Shown in pieces: positions 14,565 through 22,132 of a DNA stretch of 22,669 nucleotides. The stretch is from Myxococcales bacterium (GTDB taxonomy: Bacteria; Myxococcota_A; Polyangia; Fen-1088). A model generated the notes under the pieces. The model was not told the origin of the DNA. It saw only the letters and a program-made list of their open reading frames with translations, and did not search any database. Numbering within the stretch: position 1 is the stretch's first letter; each line of letters starts with the position of its first letter. A program made the position numbers and the translations under genes. The stretch is taken from the NCBI GenBank assembly GCA_003170035.1, contig PMZX01000293.1:11794-34462 (forward strand). The letters run 5' to 3'.

Positions 14565-17500
14565 CTACTGGAGTCTCGTCGTGGGATCGCCGAGCAGGAT
14601 CCAGGTGCGGCGGACGTCGAGGTCGCTGACCGCTGTCTTGGCCCGCGCCGTGGCCTCGCCGATGGTCGGCTTCCTGGCGGCAAACAGCAGCCGCATGAAC
14701 TCCCGGTCCAGCGCCATCTGCCCGTCCGGCTCGGTCAGGCCCGACGAGGCCCACACCGCGATGGCTCCGCCCTGCGGCGCCTTGAGCAACGCTTCGCCCA
14801 GGGTTTCGCCATACGGGTCCGCAAACCAGCCGGTCCAGCAGGTCATGCTGGACACGAAGGGCAAGCGCGACCCGTTGGTAAGCAGGGGCACGTCGTCCAT
14901 GCTCAGCAGATTGCCCTGCCAGGCAGTTTCCGAGGCGTGGCCCATGTAATTCACCAGCAGCGCGCCCTGGTTGAACGCGCCCAGCACCGCCGCGTGCGCA
15001 AGCGTGTCGTCGGCAAAATCACTACGGAACACCTGCTTGAGGAAGATGTTGGAGGGAATCTGGGCTGCCACCGCATCGCTGGCTGCCGGGAAGTCGAAGT
15101 CGTCGGTGGCGGGGCCGGACACCAGCACGGCCGTATTTTTCCAGTCGGCGCCGCCCGTGCGGCTGTATCCGACTAGCTTCTGCACCACCGCCGCGGCCTG
15201 GATGGAATCGCGCACCGGCAAACGGCCGATGGCCAGGCCGGGCAGCCCGTCGTCGTTGAAATCCACGAACCAGTCATCAGACGCGGCGTAGTTATAGGTC
15301 GCCTCGACGAACTTCGTCGGCACCAGGTCGGAATCGCCGTAGCCGAGGAAGTTGCGCGGATCCGCGCTGGCCGACCCGGCCAGCAGTACGAAGCCCGGCC
15401 GCTTGCGCCAGGTCGATGATGCCAGGGCCAGGAAGTCGCGCAGTGCCTGCGGTGTCTTGTTGCCAAAGCTGAACTCGTCGTACACGTCCTCCACGTCGAC
15501 AACCGCGACGACGTATCCCTGCCCCTGGCGCAGCCGAACCAGCGGCTGGAGCGCGTCCGCCACCGCGGCGTGAGTCAGGATAATCAGGTTGGCCGCCCTG
15601 TCGGCCGAGTGCCAGCTCGACGGGCTGTTGGTCTTCACACTGGCAGGCGACTCGATCTTCTCGTCAGTGAAGGCGATAAGATTGCGCAGGCCCGCGCCGG
15701 CAACGCCGGTCGCCGCCGCGTAGCCAGATCCATCATTCTGCACCGCCGCGACAAGCTCGTACGCATTCTCCGGGTCGGTCACATCCATCACGCGAATGTG
15801 CGACGAAATGAAACCGCTGACCACCAGGTGGCCGCCACCCGGCGCGGTCATGCCCAGGGTATCCCCGTCGGCAACGTACCGTCGCGCGTAGGTCAACCCG
15901 ACCGACTCGACCAGGCTGAGATCCATCTGACCCCCCTGTGCCCACAGGGCGATCTGGTTGGGACCTTCGTGCAGCGAAGCCGCCTGGTCGAGTAGCAGGT
16001 GCGCAGTGCCGCGCTCCTGGCCGCTCAACTCGATCTGTCCTACCGGGATGCCGTTTAGCAGGATGGCCACAAGGTGGGGAATATTCATCACGCCCTGCAC
16101 TGCCACGTCGAGGACCGCCTGGCCCGCTGTGGACAGGTCGGCGTTGCGCACGTCGAGAGTTACCGTGGTCGGCGCCTGCGCATCAGTGGACACAATCGGT
16201 CCGAAGTACTTGTCTCCTTCGCCGTTCATCAGCGCCATGAAGTAGATCGTCTTTGGCCTGGACTCGACCGTGAAGGGGAAGTTCGCGGGCGCGGCCGTAC
16301 TGGCCGCAGCACTGACCTTTCCGATTCGCTCGCCGGCGCTGGTCCCGGCCACCAGCCAGTAGCTTCGTTCGCTCGACCACGGACTGTCGAGCCCGGTGGC
16401 GTAGAACTCGACGGTGCTTTCGGGAACGATCTGGCGACCGCGCGCCAGGCCTCGCACGACCAGCGGGATCTGCTGCCCGTCGGCGAAAAGCTGGAGCCGG
16501 CTCGGATCGACACTGCCCAAGCCATGGTCGCGCAGATCCTGTCCGGTCACCCGATACCAGGCTGGATGCGAGATCCCGATCTTGAGGGCTCGGCCGGACG
16601 CCAGCGCCCATTGCGCCGCAATCGTGGTCGGCGTCCTCGGCGACAGGCCGCGCAGAACACGTCCCGCCGGCCCGCCTTGCACGCCGGATCCTGATGGGGA
16701 AAGTCCGTCTGGTCCCCCCTCGCCGGTCAATCCGGCGAGCTGCTGCAGATGGGGCGCATTGCGCACGTCGGGCGGCGGTTGATCCGACGGCTCGGGCACG
16801 ACCGGTCCATGGAAGGTTTGCTCGCCGCTGAGGTCCACGTCCGCCAGCCAGTAGCGCGTGGTGCGCGCGACGGCGCCGCCAGGCAGGTCATCCCACCAGA
16901 CATAGGACCGGCCGCCCGACATGCTCGCGCGGCGGCCCACCATCAAGGCCGAGCCCGAGATCAGGTGGGGCGTGACCGGCGAAGAGGCATCGCCGGCCTC
17001 GCGGTACAGGCGGAAGCCGATGTTGTCGGTTTCCATGGCCGTCTGCCATTTCAACAAGACCCGGCCGCCGTGAACCGTTGCCGTGAAGCTGGCCAGCCGC
17101 ACTGCCGTGGGAAAGGCAGGCGCGCCCGTGCAGTTGTTGGTATTGAGGGTGATCCCGGAATCACCGGTACCCGCGGCGTTGAAAGCGGTAATGGTGCCGA
17201 CCCCGCTGCTCTGGTTGGTGAGAGTCACGTCAATCAACTGGAACGCCCCGGTTCCAGTCCAGGTCCGGGTTGCTGTCCCGGTAATCGTGGCTCGCGTGTC
17301 CGTGGTGCGGCAGCCGCCGCTGTTGCCGTCGACCGAGAACTTGCCGTTGTTCACCAATCCCCCGGAGCCGAGCGTCAGGGTGTTTGCCGTCTGGGAGAAC
17401 GTCGTGCCGCTCCCTACGGTGAGAGTGCCGGTGGTGCCTGTCGAGACGTTCCCGGTGATGGTCTTGACCCCGCTGCCCGCCGTCTGCAGGTTGTTGAAGG

Positions 17501-19343
17501 TGAACGCGGGAATGTTCTGCGCCCCGCTGCCGTTGAAGCTGACGGTGTTGTTGGTCACGGTGGGGGTGCCCACCGGCGTGAAGGTTCCCGCGATGCCGAT
17601 GGTGCCCCCATTGATCAGGGTCTTGGCGCCGCCGGTGAGCGTCAGGTTGTTGTAGTTGAAGGCAGGTACGATCTGGCCGGCAGCCGCTTGGCTGAAATTG
17701 ACAGTGCTGCCGGTGATGGTCGGAGTCCCGGCGGCCCCTGGTGTGAAGACTGTCGCGATAGCTATCGTGCCGCTCGATGCCAGGGTCTTGCTCTGGTTGT
17801 TGAACGTCAGGTTGCCGTAGGTGCCGGCGCACACGTTCTGGCCTGCGGGCCCCCCGTAGCTGACGGTTCCGGTCGCGCTGCTCGTGATGGCACCAGGGCC
17901 GCAGGTGACCGCGCCGTTCGCGTTCAGCGTGTTCGTGTTCACAGAAAGGGTTCCTGCGGTCAGCGACAGGGTGCCGGCCGCGGTCACGATCCCGGTCATG
18001 GTCTTGGTGCCGCTGCCAGAGATCGTAAGGTTGTTGTAGTTGAAGGCGGGAACGTTCTGCGCCGCCCCGTTGAAGCTGACGGTGCTGCCGGTCACCACGT
18101 TTCCGGTCGCGGCTCCCGGTGAGAAGGCTCCTGCGATGTTGATCGCACCGTTGAGAGTTTTGGTGGTGGCGGCATTGAACGTCAGGCCTACGTAGGTCCC
18201 GGGACACACGTTCTGGAGCGCAGCTCCGGTGTAGCTGACGAGTCCGCCCGCACTCGTGATCGTCCCGCCGTTGCAGTTCACGGTGCCGCTCGCGGTCAGC
18301 GTGTTCGCGACCGCGCCCAAGGAGAGGACGCCCGAGGTCAGCGTCAGAATGCCGGCCAGTGCCTGGGATCCCGCCAGTGTTTTCGTGCCGCTGCCGGCGA
18401 TGGTGAGGTTGTTATAGGCGAGCACGGGAATGGTCTGGTTTCCTGCCCCGTTGAAACTGACGGTGCTGCCGGTCATGGTGGCGGTCGCCGTCCCCAGGTT
18501 GAAGGCTCCCGCGATGCCAACCGTGCCGGTCGCTGGCAGGGTCTTGTTGCCGCTGCCGAACGTCAGGGTGCCGTAGGTACCAGCGCAGACGTTCTGGGCA
18601 CCGGTCCCGTAGGTGAAAGTTCCGGTCGCGCTACTGTCGGCGATGGTGGTGCCGCAGGTGGCGACGGCGCCATTCGCGGTCAGCGTGAACGTGCTCACGT
18701 CGAGGGTACCCGAGGTCAGCGTAAGGGTGCCAGTCGTCGTCACGTTCGCGGCCAAGGTCTTCGTGCCGCTGCCGGAGATCGTCAGGTTGTTGAAGGTCGT
18801 CGCACTCGTTCCACCAATTGTTGTCGCCGACGTGCCGTTGACAGTGACATCGATTATTGAAGTGCCTCCGACAGCCGTGAAAATCCCGTTGTTGGTCCAC
18901 CTCCCGCCAACCGTGATCGAGTTTACCCAGGTGCTGGCTGGCCGGTTCTCGATGGTTCCGTTGTTCAGCAAGTCTCCCTTGACCACAGGAGTTCCAGCAG
19001 CAACCCCGCTTCCCATCCTGAGGACGCCGCCTGCGTTGACGGTTAAGGTTGTCAAGGTCGGCGTGGTGCCGCACCGGATCGTGCTGAGGTTCGGAATCAC
19101 CACATCCGCGCCGGTGCCCGGCACGGGCTGTCCCGAGTTTCCCGTTCCGGTGCATCCGGCGCCGGTCCAGGTCACGTCGAGCCAGCCTTGCTCGGTGTTG
19201 CCGTTGGCGGGTGCGGTGCACAGACCCTGCGCGTGGGCATTTCCCGCGGCAAGCAGCAGGAGGAGCAAGCCCAGTCCGACCGCAGCGGCCTTGCCAGGCG
19301 CCGGTAAAGCCAACCACCGTGAGCCTCTTGTCGGGAACATCAT
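14565..19343 (-). CDS. Secreted C25 (gingipain-family) cysteine peptidase with long beta-strand repeat region
   Basis: This 1592-aa protein has a signal peptide (hydrophobic core AVGLGLLLLLLAAG, likely cut after AHA at 38). About residues 60-730 are Thr/Gly/Asn-rich beta repeats with the recurring phrase Y-N-N-L-T-I-S-G-S-G-T-K-T and T-V-S-F-N-G, probably a beta-helical stalk. Residues about 745-790 (VRLASFTATVHGGRVLLKWQTAMETDNIGFRLYRE) form an Fn3-like module. A propeptide-like segment (HPAWYRVTGQDLRDHGLG) and the catalytic domain from about 1250 (NLIILTH...) follow. His1469 in NYMGHAS and Cys1502 in SSMTCWTGWF are 33 residues apart, as in gingipain R (His211/Cys244). The gene starts 41 bp after the peptide gene on the same strand with no terminator between them, with GAGAAG before its ATG, so it may share the radical SAM transcript. 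There is no evident C-terminal sorting domain. Confidence 0.88.
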   Translation of the reverse strand: MMFPTRGSRWLALPAPGKAAAVGLGLLLLLLAAGNAHAQGLCTAPANGNTEQGWLDVTWTGAGCTGTGNSGQPVPGTGADVVIPNLSTIRCGTTPTLTTLTVNAGGVLRMGSGVAAGTPVVKGDLLNNGTIENRPASTWVNSITVGGRWTNNGIFTAVGGTSIIDVTVNGTSATTIGGTSATTFNNLTISGSGTKTLAANVTTTGTLTLTSGTLDVSTFTLTANGAVATCGTTIADSSATGTFTYGTGAQNVCAGTYGTLTFGSGNKTLPATGTVGIAGAFNLGTATATMTGSTVSFNGAGNQTIPVLAYNNLTIAGSGTKTLAGSQALAGILTLTSGVLSLGAVANTLTASGTVNCNGGTITSAGGLVSYTGAALQNVCPGTYVGLTFNAATTKTLNGAINIAGAFSPGAATGNVVTGSTVSFNGAAQNVPAFNYNNLTISGSGTKTMTGIVTAAGTLSLTAGTLSVNTNTLNANGAVTCGPGAITSSATGTVSYGGPAGQNVCAGTYGNLTFNNQSKTLASSGTIAIATVFTPGAAGTPTITGSTVNFSQAAAGQIVPAFNYNNLTLTGGAKTLINGGTIGIAGTFTPVGTPTVTNNTVSFNGSGAQNIPAFTFNNLQTAGSGVKTITGNVSTGTTGTLTVGSGTTFSQTANTLTLGSGGLVNNGKFSVDGNSGGCRTTDTRATITGTATRTWTGTGAFQLIDVTLTNQSSGVGTITAFNAAGTGDSGITLNTNNCTGAPAFPTAVRLASFTATVHGGRVLLKWQTAMETDNIGFRLYREAGDASSPVTPHLISGSALMVGRRASMSGGRSYVWWDDLPGGAVARTTRYWLADVDLSGEQTFHGPVVPEPSDQPPPDVRNAPHLQQLAGLTGEGGPDGLSPSGSGVQGGPAGRVLRGLSPRTPTTIAAQWALASGRALKIGISHPAWYRVTGQDLRDHGLGSVDPSRLQLFADGQQIPLVVRGLARGRQIVPESTVEFYATGLDSPWSSERSYWLVAGTSAGERIGKVSAAASTAAPANFPFTVESRPKTIYFMALMNGEGDKYFGPIVSTDAQAPTTVTLDVRNADLSTAGQAVLDVAVQGVMNIPHLVAILLNGIPVGQIELSGQERGTAHLLLDQAASLHEGPNQIALWAQGGQMDLSLVESVGLTYARRYVADGDTLGMTAPGGGHLVVSGFISSHIRVMDVTDPENAYELVAAVQNDGSGYAAATGVAGAGLRNLIAFTDEKIESPASVKTNSPSSWHSADRAANLIILTHAAVADALQPLVRLRQGQGYVVAVVDVEDVYDEFSFGNKTPQALRDFLALASSTWRKRPGFVLLAGSASADPRNFLGYGDSDLVPTKFVEATYNYAASDDWFVDFNDDGLPGLAIGRLPVRDSIQAAAVVQKLVGYSRTGGADWKNTAVLVSGPATDDFDFPAASDAVAAQIPSNIFLKQVFRSDFADDTLAHAAVLGAFNQGALLVNYMGHASETAWQGNLLSMDDVPLLTNGSRLPFVSSMTCWTGWFADPYGETLGEALLKAPQGGAIAVWASSGLTEPDGQMALDREFMRLLFAARKPTIGEATARAKTAVSDLDVRRTWILLGDPTTRLQ

Positions 19344-19384
19344 GTGGGTTCTTCTCGTAGCGATTTTTGGGAAGGGGATCGCAG

Positions 19385-19582
19385 CTAGGTGGCAATTTCA
19401 GTGCCGCAGAGCCGGCAGAGTGCCGATGTACCAGCACCGCCTGCTGTGGCTGTCTTGCAGGTGCCCAGGACGGCCTCTTCCGGCCTGAGCTTGATGCTCG
19501 TGAGTCTGGGCGGTGCATAGGGCTTCTTGCACCCTGGCTCGGTCGATGTCGTTGCTGTCTTGCTGTTTTCACTATCTTGCAC
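19385..19582 (-). CDS. Cys-containing RiPP precursor-like peptide, 65 aa
   Basis: The start is GTG at 19580-19582, preceded at 6 bp by a perfect GGAGGAG. The ribosome site and start lie inside the last codons of the radical SAM gene (11-bp overlap), which suggests translational coupling. The 65-aa product has an acidic/Thr-rich N-terminus, then KPYAPPRLTSIKLRPEEAVL (20-39), containing Y22-x-x-P25-x-L27. That fits the Y-x-x-P-x-L leader motif bound by PqqD-like recognition proteins in lasso and related systems. The tail (40-65) is Gly/Thr/Ala-rich with Cys42, Cys56 and Cys59 (C-R-L-C) and ends G-T-E-I-A-T; Cys18 is in the leader. The tail probably is the modified core. An in-frame ATG at 19597 would add five residues but overlaps the ribosome site. 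Neither the modification nor the cleavage site can be read from the sequence. Confidence 0.78.
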   Translation of the reverse strand: MQDSENSKTATTSTEPGCKKPYAPPRLTSIKLRPEEAVLGTCKTATAGGAGTSALCRLCGTEIAT

Positions 19583-20717
19583 TGATATCTCCTCCATGAA
19601 TCTGCAGACAGTACTGGCACTCCCCATGGGGTTTCGCCTCGACGCCCAGGGCGCGCGCCCGCAGGTGAGCCACCTCGCAGTAGAAGGCAGCCGGAGTCTC
19701 CGGGTCGCCGTGTTCCAGCTCTCCGTTGGGCGGACACGACCCGCATAGGTGCCGGACCGAACAGCCCAGGCACTTGGTCGCACGCGAGACCTTCCTGCTC
19801 CGCTCGGCCAGAAGAGCGCCCTCCCAGCCGTCCTTGAAGCTTCCGCCGCGCAGATCGTACTTGCCCCCGGGCGAGAACAGGCACAGGTTCATGCCGCCGT
19901 ACGCGTCGATGCCAAAGCCATTGATGCCGGCCTTGCAGTAGTAGAGTTCCTGCTTGGGATGCAGCGCCGGGAAACAGCCGCCGAACTCGCGCGCCAGATC
20001 CTTCCACCCGGCGGCCTGCTTGGGGTCGCTCATTTCCAGATCCACCACCGTGCGGGCGGGAACCCGGAAAGAAAGCGGCCGCTGCGAGAAGTCGAGACGA
20101 GGGGTGACCATGGGATCGATCCTGAAGTTCAGCCCCAGATCCTTCTCCACCAGATCCTTCATCTGTTCGATCTCGTGCTGGTTGAGGGTCAGCACGATGG
20201 TCTTGAGGCTGATCTGGATCTTGCGCTCGCAGAGCAGGCGGACCGCTCGCATGCACTTGTCGTAGGAACCCGGCACCCGGGTGACGCTCTCGTGGGTTTC
20301 ACGGGTGCTGCCATAGATCGTGATCTCGACCGCGTAGGGGCGCCAGGTGGCCAGGTGGTCGGCAATCCGCGGGGTGATGAGCGTGCCGCTGGTGAACAGG
20401 ATGACGAGCAGCCCCTTCTTCTTCGCGTGGGTGTAGATGTCGAGGAAGTCCCCGCGCCCGAAGATCTCGCCCCCGGTATAGGTGAGCCACAGGCAGCCTG
20501 CCTCGGCGAGCTCGTCGATGATGCGGATATGCTCCGCGGTGGCGAGTTCCCGGCGGGCGTTCTCTTCGTCGCGCAGCGGGAGGTTGTTGTAGCAGTGCAC
20601 GCAGTTAAGCGGGCAGCGTCGGGTGACCTCGATCATCCCGTAGCCGGGCAGACGCTTGCTGGACCAGACGTCCCGGACTTTGGTGTGGAAGTCGCGGTAT
20701 GAGATGCTTTCGATCAT
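19572..20717 (-). CDS. Radical SAM/SPASM peptide-modifying enzyme
   Basis: This 381-aa enzyme has the radical SAM cluster motif CPLNCVHC (Cys35, 39, 42) after EVTRR, and the SAM-binding TGGE (81-84). The C-terminal SPASM region has Cys261 and Cys279 (YYCKAGINGFGIDAYGGMNLC), Cys316/319/325/328 (CLGCSVRHLCGSC) and Cys347, ligands for two auxiliary Fe-S clusters. An extra C-x-x-C (367-370) lies close to the C-terminus. SPASM enzymes of this length usually form C-C or thioether bonds in ribosomal peptides. The start chosen is ATG 20717 with GGGAGGG about 12 bp upstream; a longer open frame to 21524 would run through the divergent kinase gene. The overlapping peptide gene is the obvious substrate. 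The cytoplasmic reaction and the bond formed are inferred. Confidence 0.88.
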   Translation of the reverse strand: MIESISYRDFHTKVRDVWSSKRLPGYGMIEVTRRCPLNCVHCYNNLPLRDEENARRELATAEHIRIIDELAEAGCLWLTYTGGEIFGRGDFLDIYTHAKKKGLLVILFTSGTLITPRIADHLATWRPYAVEITIYGSTRETHESVTRVPGSYDKCMRAVRLLCERKIQISLKTIVLTLNQHEIEQMKDLVEKDLGLNFRIDPMVTPRLDFSQRPLSFRVPARTVVDLEMSDPKQAAGWKDLAREFGGCFPALHPKQELYYCKAGINGFGIDAYGGMNLCLFSPGGKYDLRGGSFKDGWEGALLAERSRKVSRATKCLGCSVRHLCGSCPPNGELEHGDPETPAAFYCEVAHLRARALGVEAKPHGECQYCLQIHGGDISAR

Positions 20718-20750
20718 TGGCTTGGGGTCTACCCTCCCTGACGCGTGACG

Positions 20751-20781
20751 AAAATACCCAGGTAACCGTTGAGTGTAGCAA
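20751..20781 (-). promoter_or_regulatory. Candidate promoter for the radical SAM-peptide(-C25) unit
   Basis: On the minus strand TTGCTA (20781-20776) and TATTTT (20756-20751) are separated by 19 bases, wider than the preferred 17. They lie about 34 bp upstream of the radical SAM start. Confidence 0.3.
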
Positions 20782-20791
20782 TACTCCGCGT

Positions 20792-20805
20792 CGCCAGGTA
20801 TGGCG
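20792..20805. promoter_or_regulatory. Inverted repeat between the divergent promoters
   Basis: CGCCA-GGTA-TGGCG lies between the two candidate promoters of the divergent peptide-cluster operons. It is a possible shared operator. The arms are short (5 bp), so chance cannot be excluded. Confidence 0.25.
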
Positions 20806-20815
20806 CTCCTGGGGT

Positions 20816-20843
20816 TTGAAAACCGACCCATAGGCGCTATCCT
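20816..20843 (+). promoter_or_regulatory. Candidate sigma70-type promoter for the kinase-PqqD-S26 operon
   Basis: TTGAAA (20816-20821) and TATCCT (20838-20843) are separated by 16 bases. This would start transcription at about 20850, some 27 bp before the GTG of the kinase-like gene. It is the best promoter-like pair I see in the 159-bp divergent gap. Confidence 0.45.
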
Positions 20844-20876
20844 GCAACGAGCCATGGCCTTTCCTGGTAGCCCGTC

Positions 20877-21833
20877 GTGATTGCCCGTTGCGACAAAGAA
20901 GCTGCGCCTCTCCGGATTGACCGTCGGTGGTTCCAGATCGGCGGAATCACCATCCAGGTCGAAGCCGATCGGCCCATCACGTCGCAGACCTTCGCGCCCA
21001 AGTTCGAGGCCTTCGAGGTCAATGGCCCGGGCAGCGACACCATCTTCATCCACCACCGTTTTGGCCTCCCTGACCTGCAGGGCCGTGACCTGGGCCGCCA
21101 GGTTTACCGGAGAACGCCGTGGGCGGTTTTCGAGAGGCCGGATGCGTGGCTCTACTTGGGCATCGCGAAGGATCCCGACGATGCACGACTCTTCACCTTC
21201 GCCGAGTTCGACCGGGAACACAGCCGAGGCACCATCTGGAGCCCCACCGACGACAAGTTCATGCAAGGGCGCCTGGATTCCCTGACCATGTTCCCCACCG
21301 ATCAGGTTCTGCTCGCGCGCGTGCTGGCCGACCGCCGGGCGTGCTATCTGCACTCGTGCGCCGTGATCGTCGAAGGCGCGGGCCTGCTGTTTCTCGGCCA
21401 TTCTGGGGCGGGCAAATCCACCATTGCGGGGATGCTCGACGGGCGCGCCCAGATCCTGTGCGACGACCGCAACATCGTGCGCCGCTGGCCGGATGGGTTC
21501 CGGGTCCACGGCACGTGGAGCCACGGCGAGATCCCGCGCGTGTCAGCGACCTCGGCGCCCCTAGCCGCGATCCTGCTGCTGACCAAGGCCGAGGAGAATC
21601 GCCTAGTGAAGGTGGCGGATCGCGTGCGCCTCGCGAGCACGCTGGCAGCGTGTATGATCAAGCCGGTGGTGGACGCGGGCTGGTGGGAGAAGAGTCTGGA
21701 CCTGATTGAAACCATGATTAACGAGATCCCCTGCTACGAGATGCGATTTGACAAGAGCGGCGCGATCGTGCCCGCGCTGCTCGAACTGGCGCGCAGTTTT
21801 CCGCCGACCAACCGAATAGAGCCGAGCCGATGA
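20877..21833 (+). CDS. HPr-kinase/phosphorylase-related P-loop protein of a RiPP-type cluster
   Basis: This 318-aa protein has the P-loop GHSGAGKST (174-182) after LHSCAVIVEGAGLLFL, a CDDRNIVRR segment (195-203) in the Walker B position, and VHGTWSHGE (210-218), which matches the H-G-T-x-W-H-G-E phrase of HprK-related proteins in RiPP clusters. About 155 N-terminal residues precede the kinase fold; their role is unknown. HprK-like kinases in some lasso peptide clusters phosphorylate the C-terminal residue of the precursor; here the peptide ends in Ala-Thr, so the same is possible but unproven. The only start in frame is GTG 20877, just after an in-frame TAG at 20868. The stop overlaps the PqqD gene by 4 bp. 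It is divergent from the radical SAM gene. Confidence 0.8.
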   Translation: MIARCDKEAAPLRIDRRWFQIGGITIQVEADRPITSQTFAPKFEAFEVNGPGSDTIFIHHRFGLPDLQGRDLGRQVYRRTPWAVFERPDAWLYLGIAKDPDDARLFTFAEFDREHSRGTIWSPTDDKFMQGRLDSLTMFPTDQVLLARVLADRRACYLHSCAVIVEGAGLLFLGHSGAGKSTIAGMLDGRAQILCDDRNIVRRWPDGFRVHGTWSHGEIPRVSATSAPLAAILLLTKAEENRLVKVADRVRLASTLAACMIKPVVDAGWWEKSLDLIETMINEIPCYEMRFDKSGAIVPALLELARSFPPTNRIEPSR

Positions 21834-22132
21834 GCCCATCCGTAGATCCCGACGTGCGGGTCCGCCATTCGGACGACGTCGTCGCGCGGCTGATCGAGGG
21901 CCAGCTCCTCATCGTTCCGTTGGTTTCCGGCGTGGGCGATCTGGAGGACGAGCTGTACACGCTCAACGAAACCGGCCGGGCGATCTGGGAGAAGCTGGAC
22001 GGCAACCGAACCATCGACGAGGTGGCCCGCGAGATGGCGCGCGAGTTCGACGTCGCTGAAGAAGCCGTCCGGCTGGACGTCATCAACCTGGTGGAAGACT
22101 TGTTGGGAAGGAAGATCCTGGTTGCCGGTTGA
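21830..22132 (+). CDS. PqqD-like RiPP recognition element protein
   Basis: This 100-aa PqqD-family protein has beta strands with VRVRHSDDVVARLIEGQLLIVPL, the conserved ELYTLNETGRAIWEKLDGNRTIDEVA segment (41-66) and a helical end with FDVAEEAVRLDVINLVEDLL. Such proteins form a three-helix/three-strand winged fold that binds the leader of a precursor peptide and presents it to modifying enzymes. Here the likely ligand is the Y-x-x-P-x-L motif of the peptide encoded at 19385-19582, and the likely partner is the radical SAM enzyme. The ATG overlaps the kinase stop (ATGA) and the stop overlaps the next gene by 11 bp, so the three proteins are made together. It stands alone and is not fused to the radical SAM enzyme. 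Confidence 0.88.
   Translation: MSPSVDPDVRVRHSDDVVARLIEGQLLIVPLVSGVGDLEDELYTLNETGRAIWEKLDGNRTIDEVAREMAREFDVAEEAVRLDVINLVEDLLGRKILVAG

Noticed and set aside
16749..19488. Several long plus-strand and off-frame open frames inside the C25 gene
   Set aside because: They arise from the GC-rich, repetitive Thr/Gly codons of the beta-repeat region; the minus-strand 1592-codon frame is continuous and has a signal peptide and catalytic motifs.
20718..21524. N-terminal extension of the radical SAM frame to 650 aa
   Set aside because: The extra part is antisense to the kinase-like gene, which has a clear P-loop, and it crosses the divergent promoter region; the SPASM family length fits ATG 20717.
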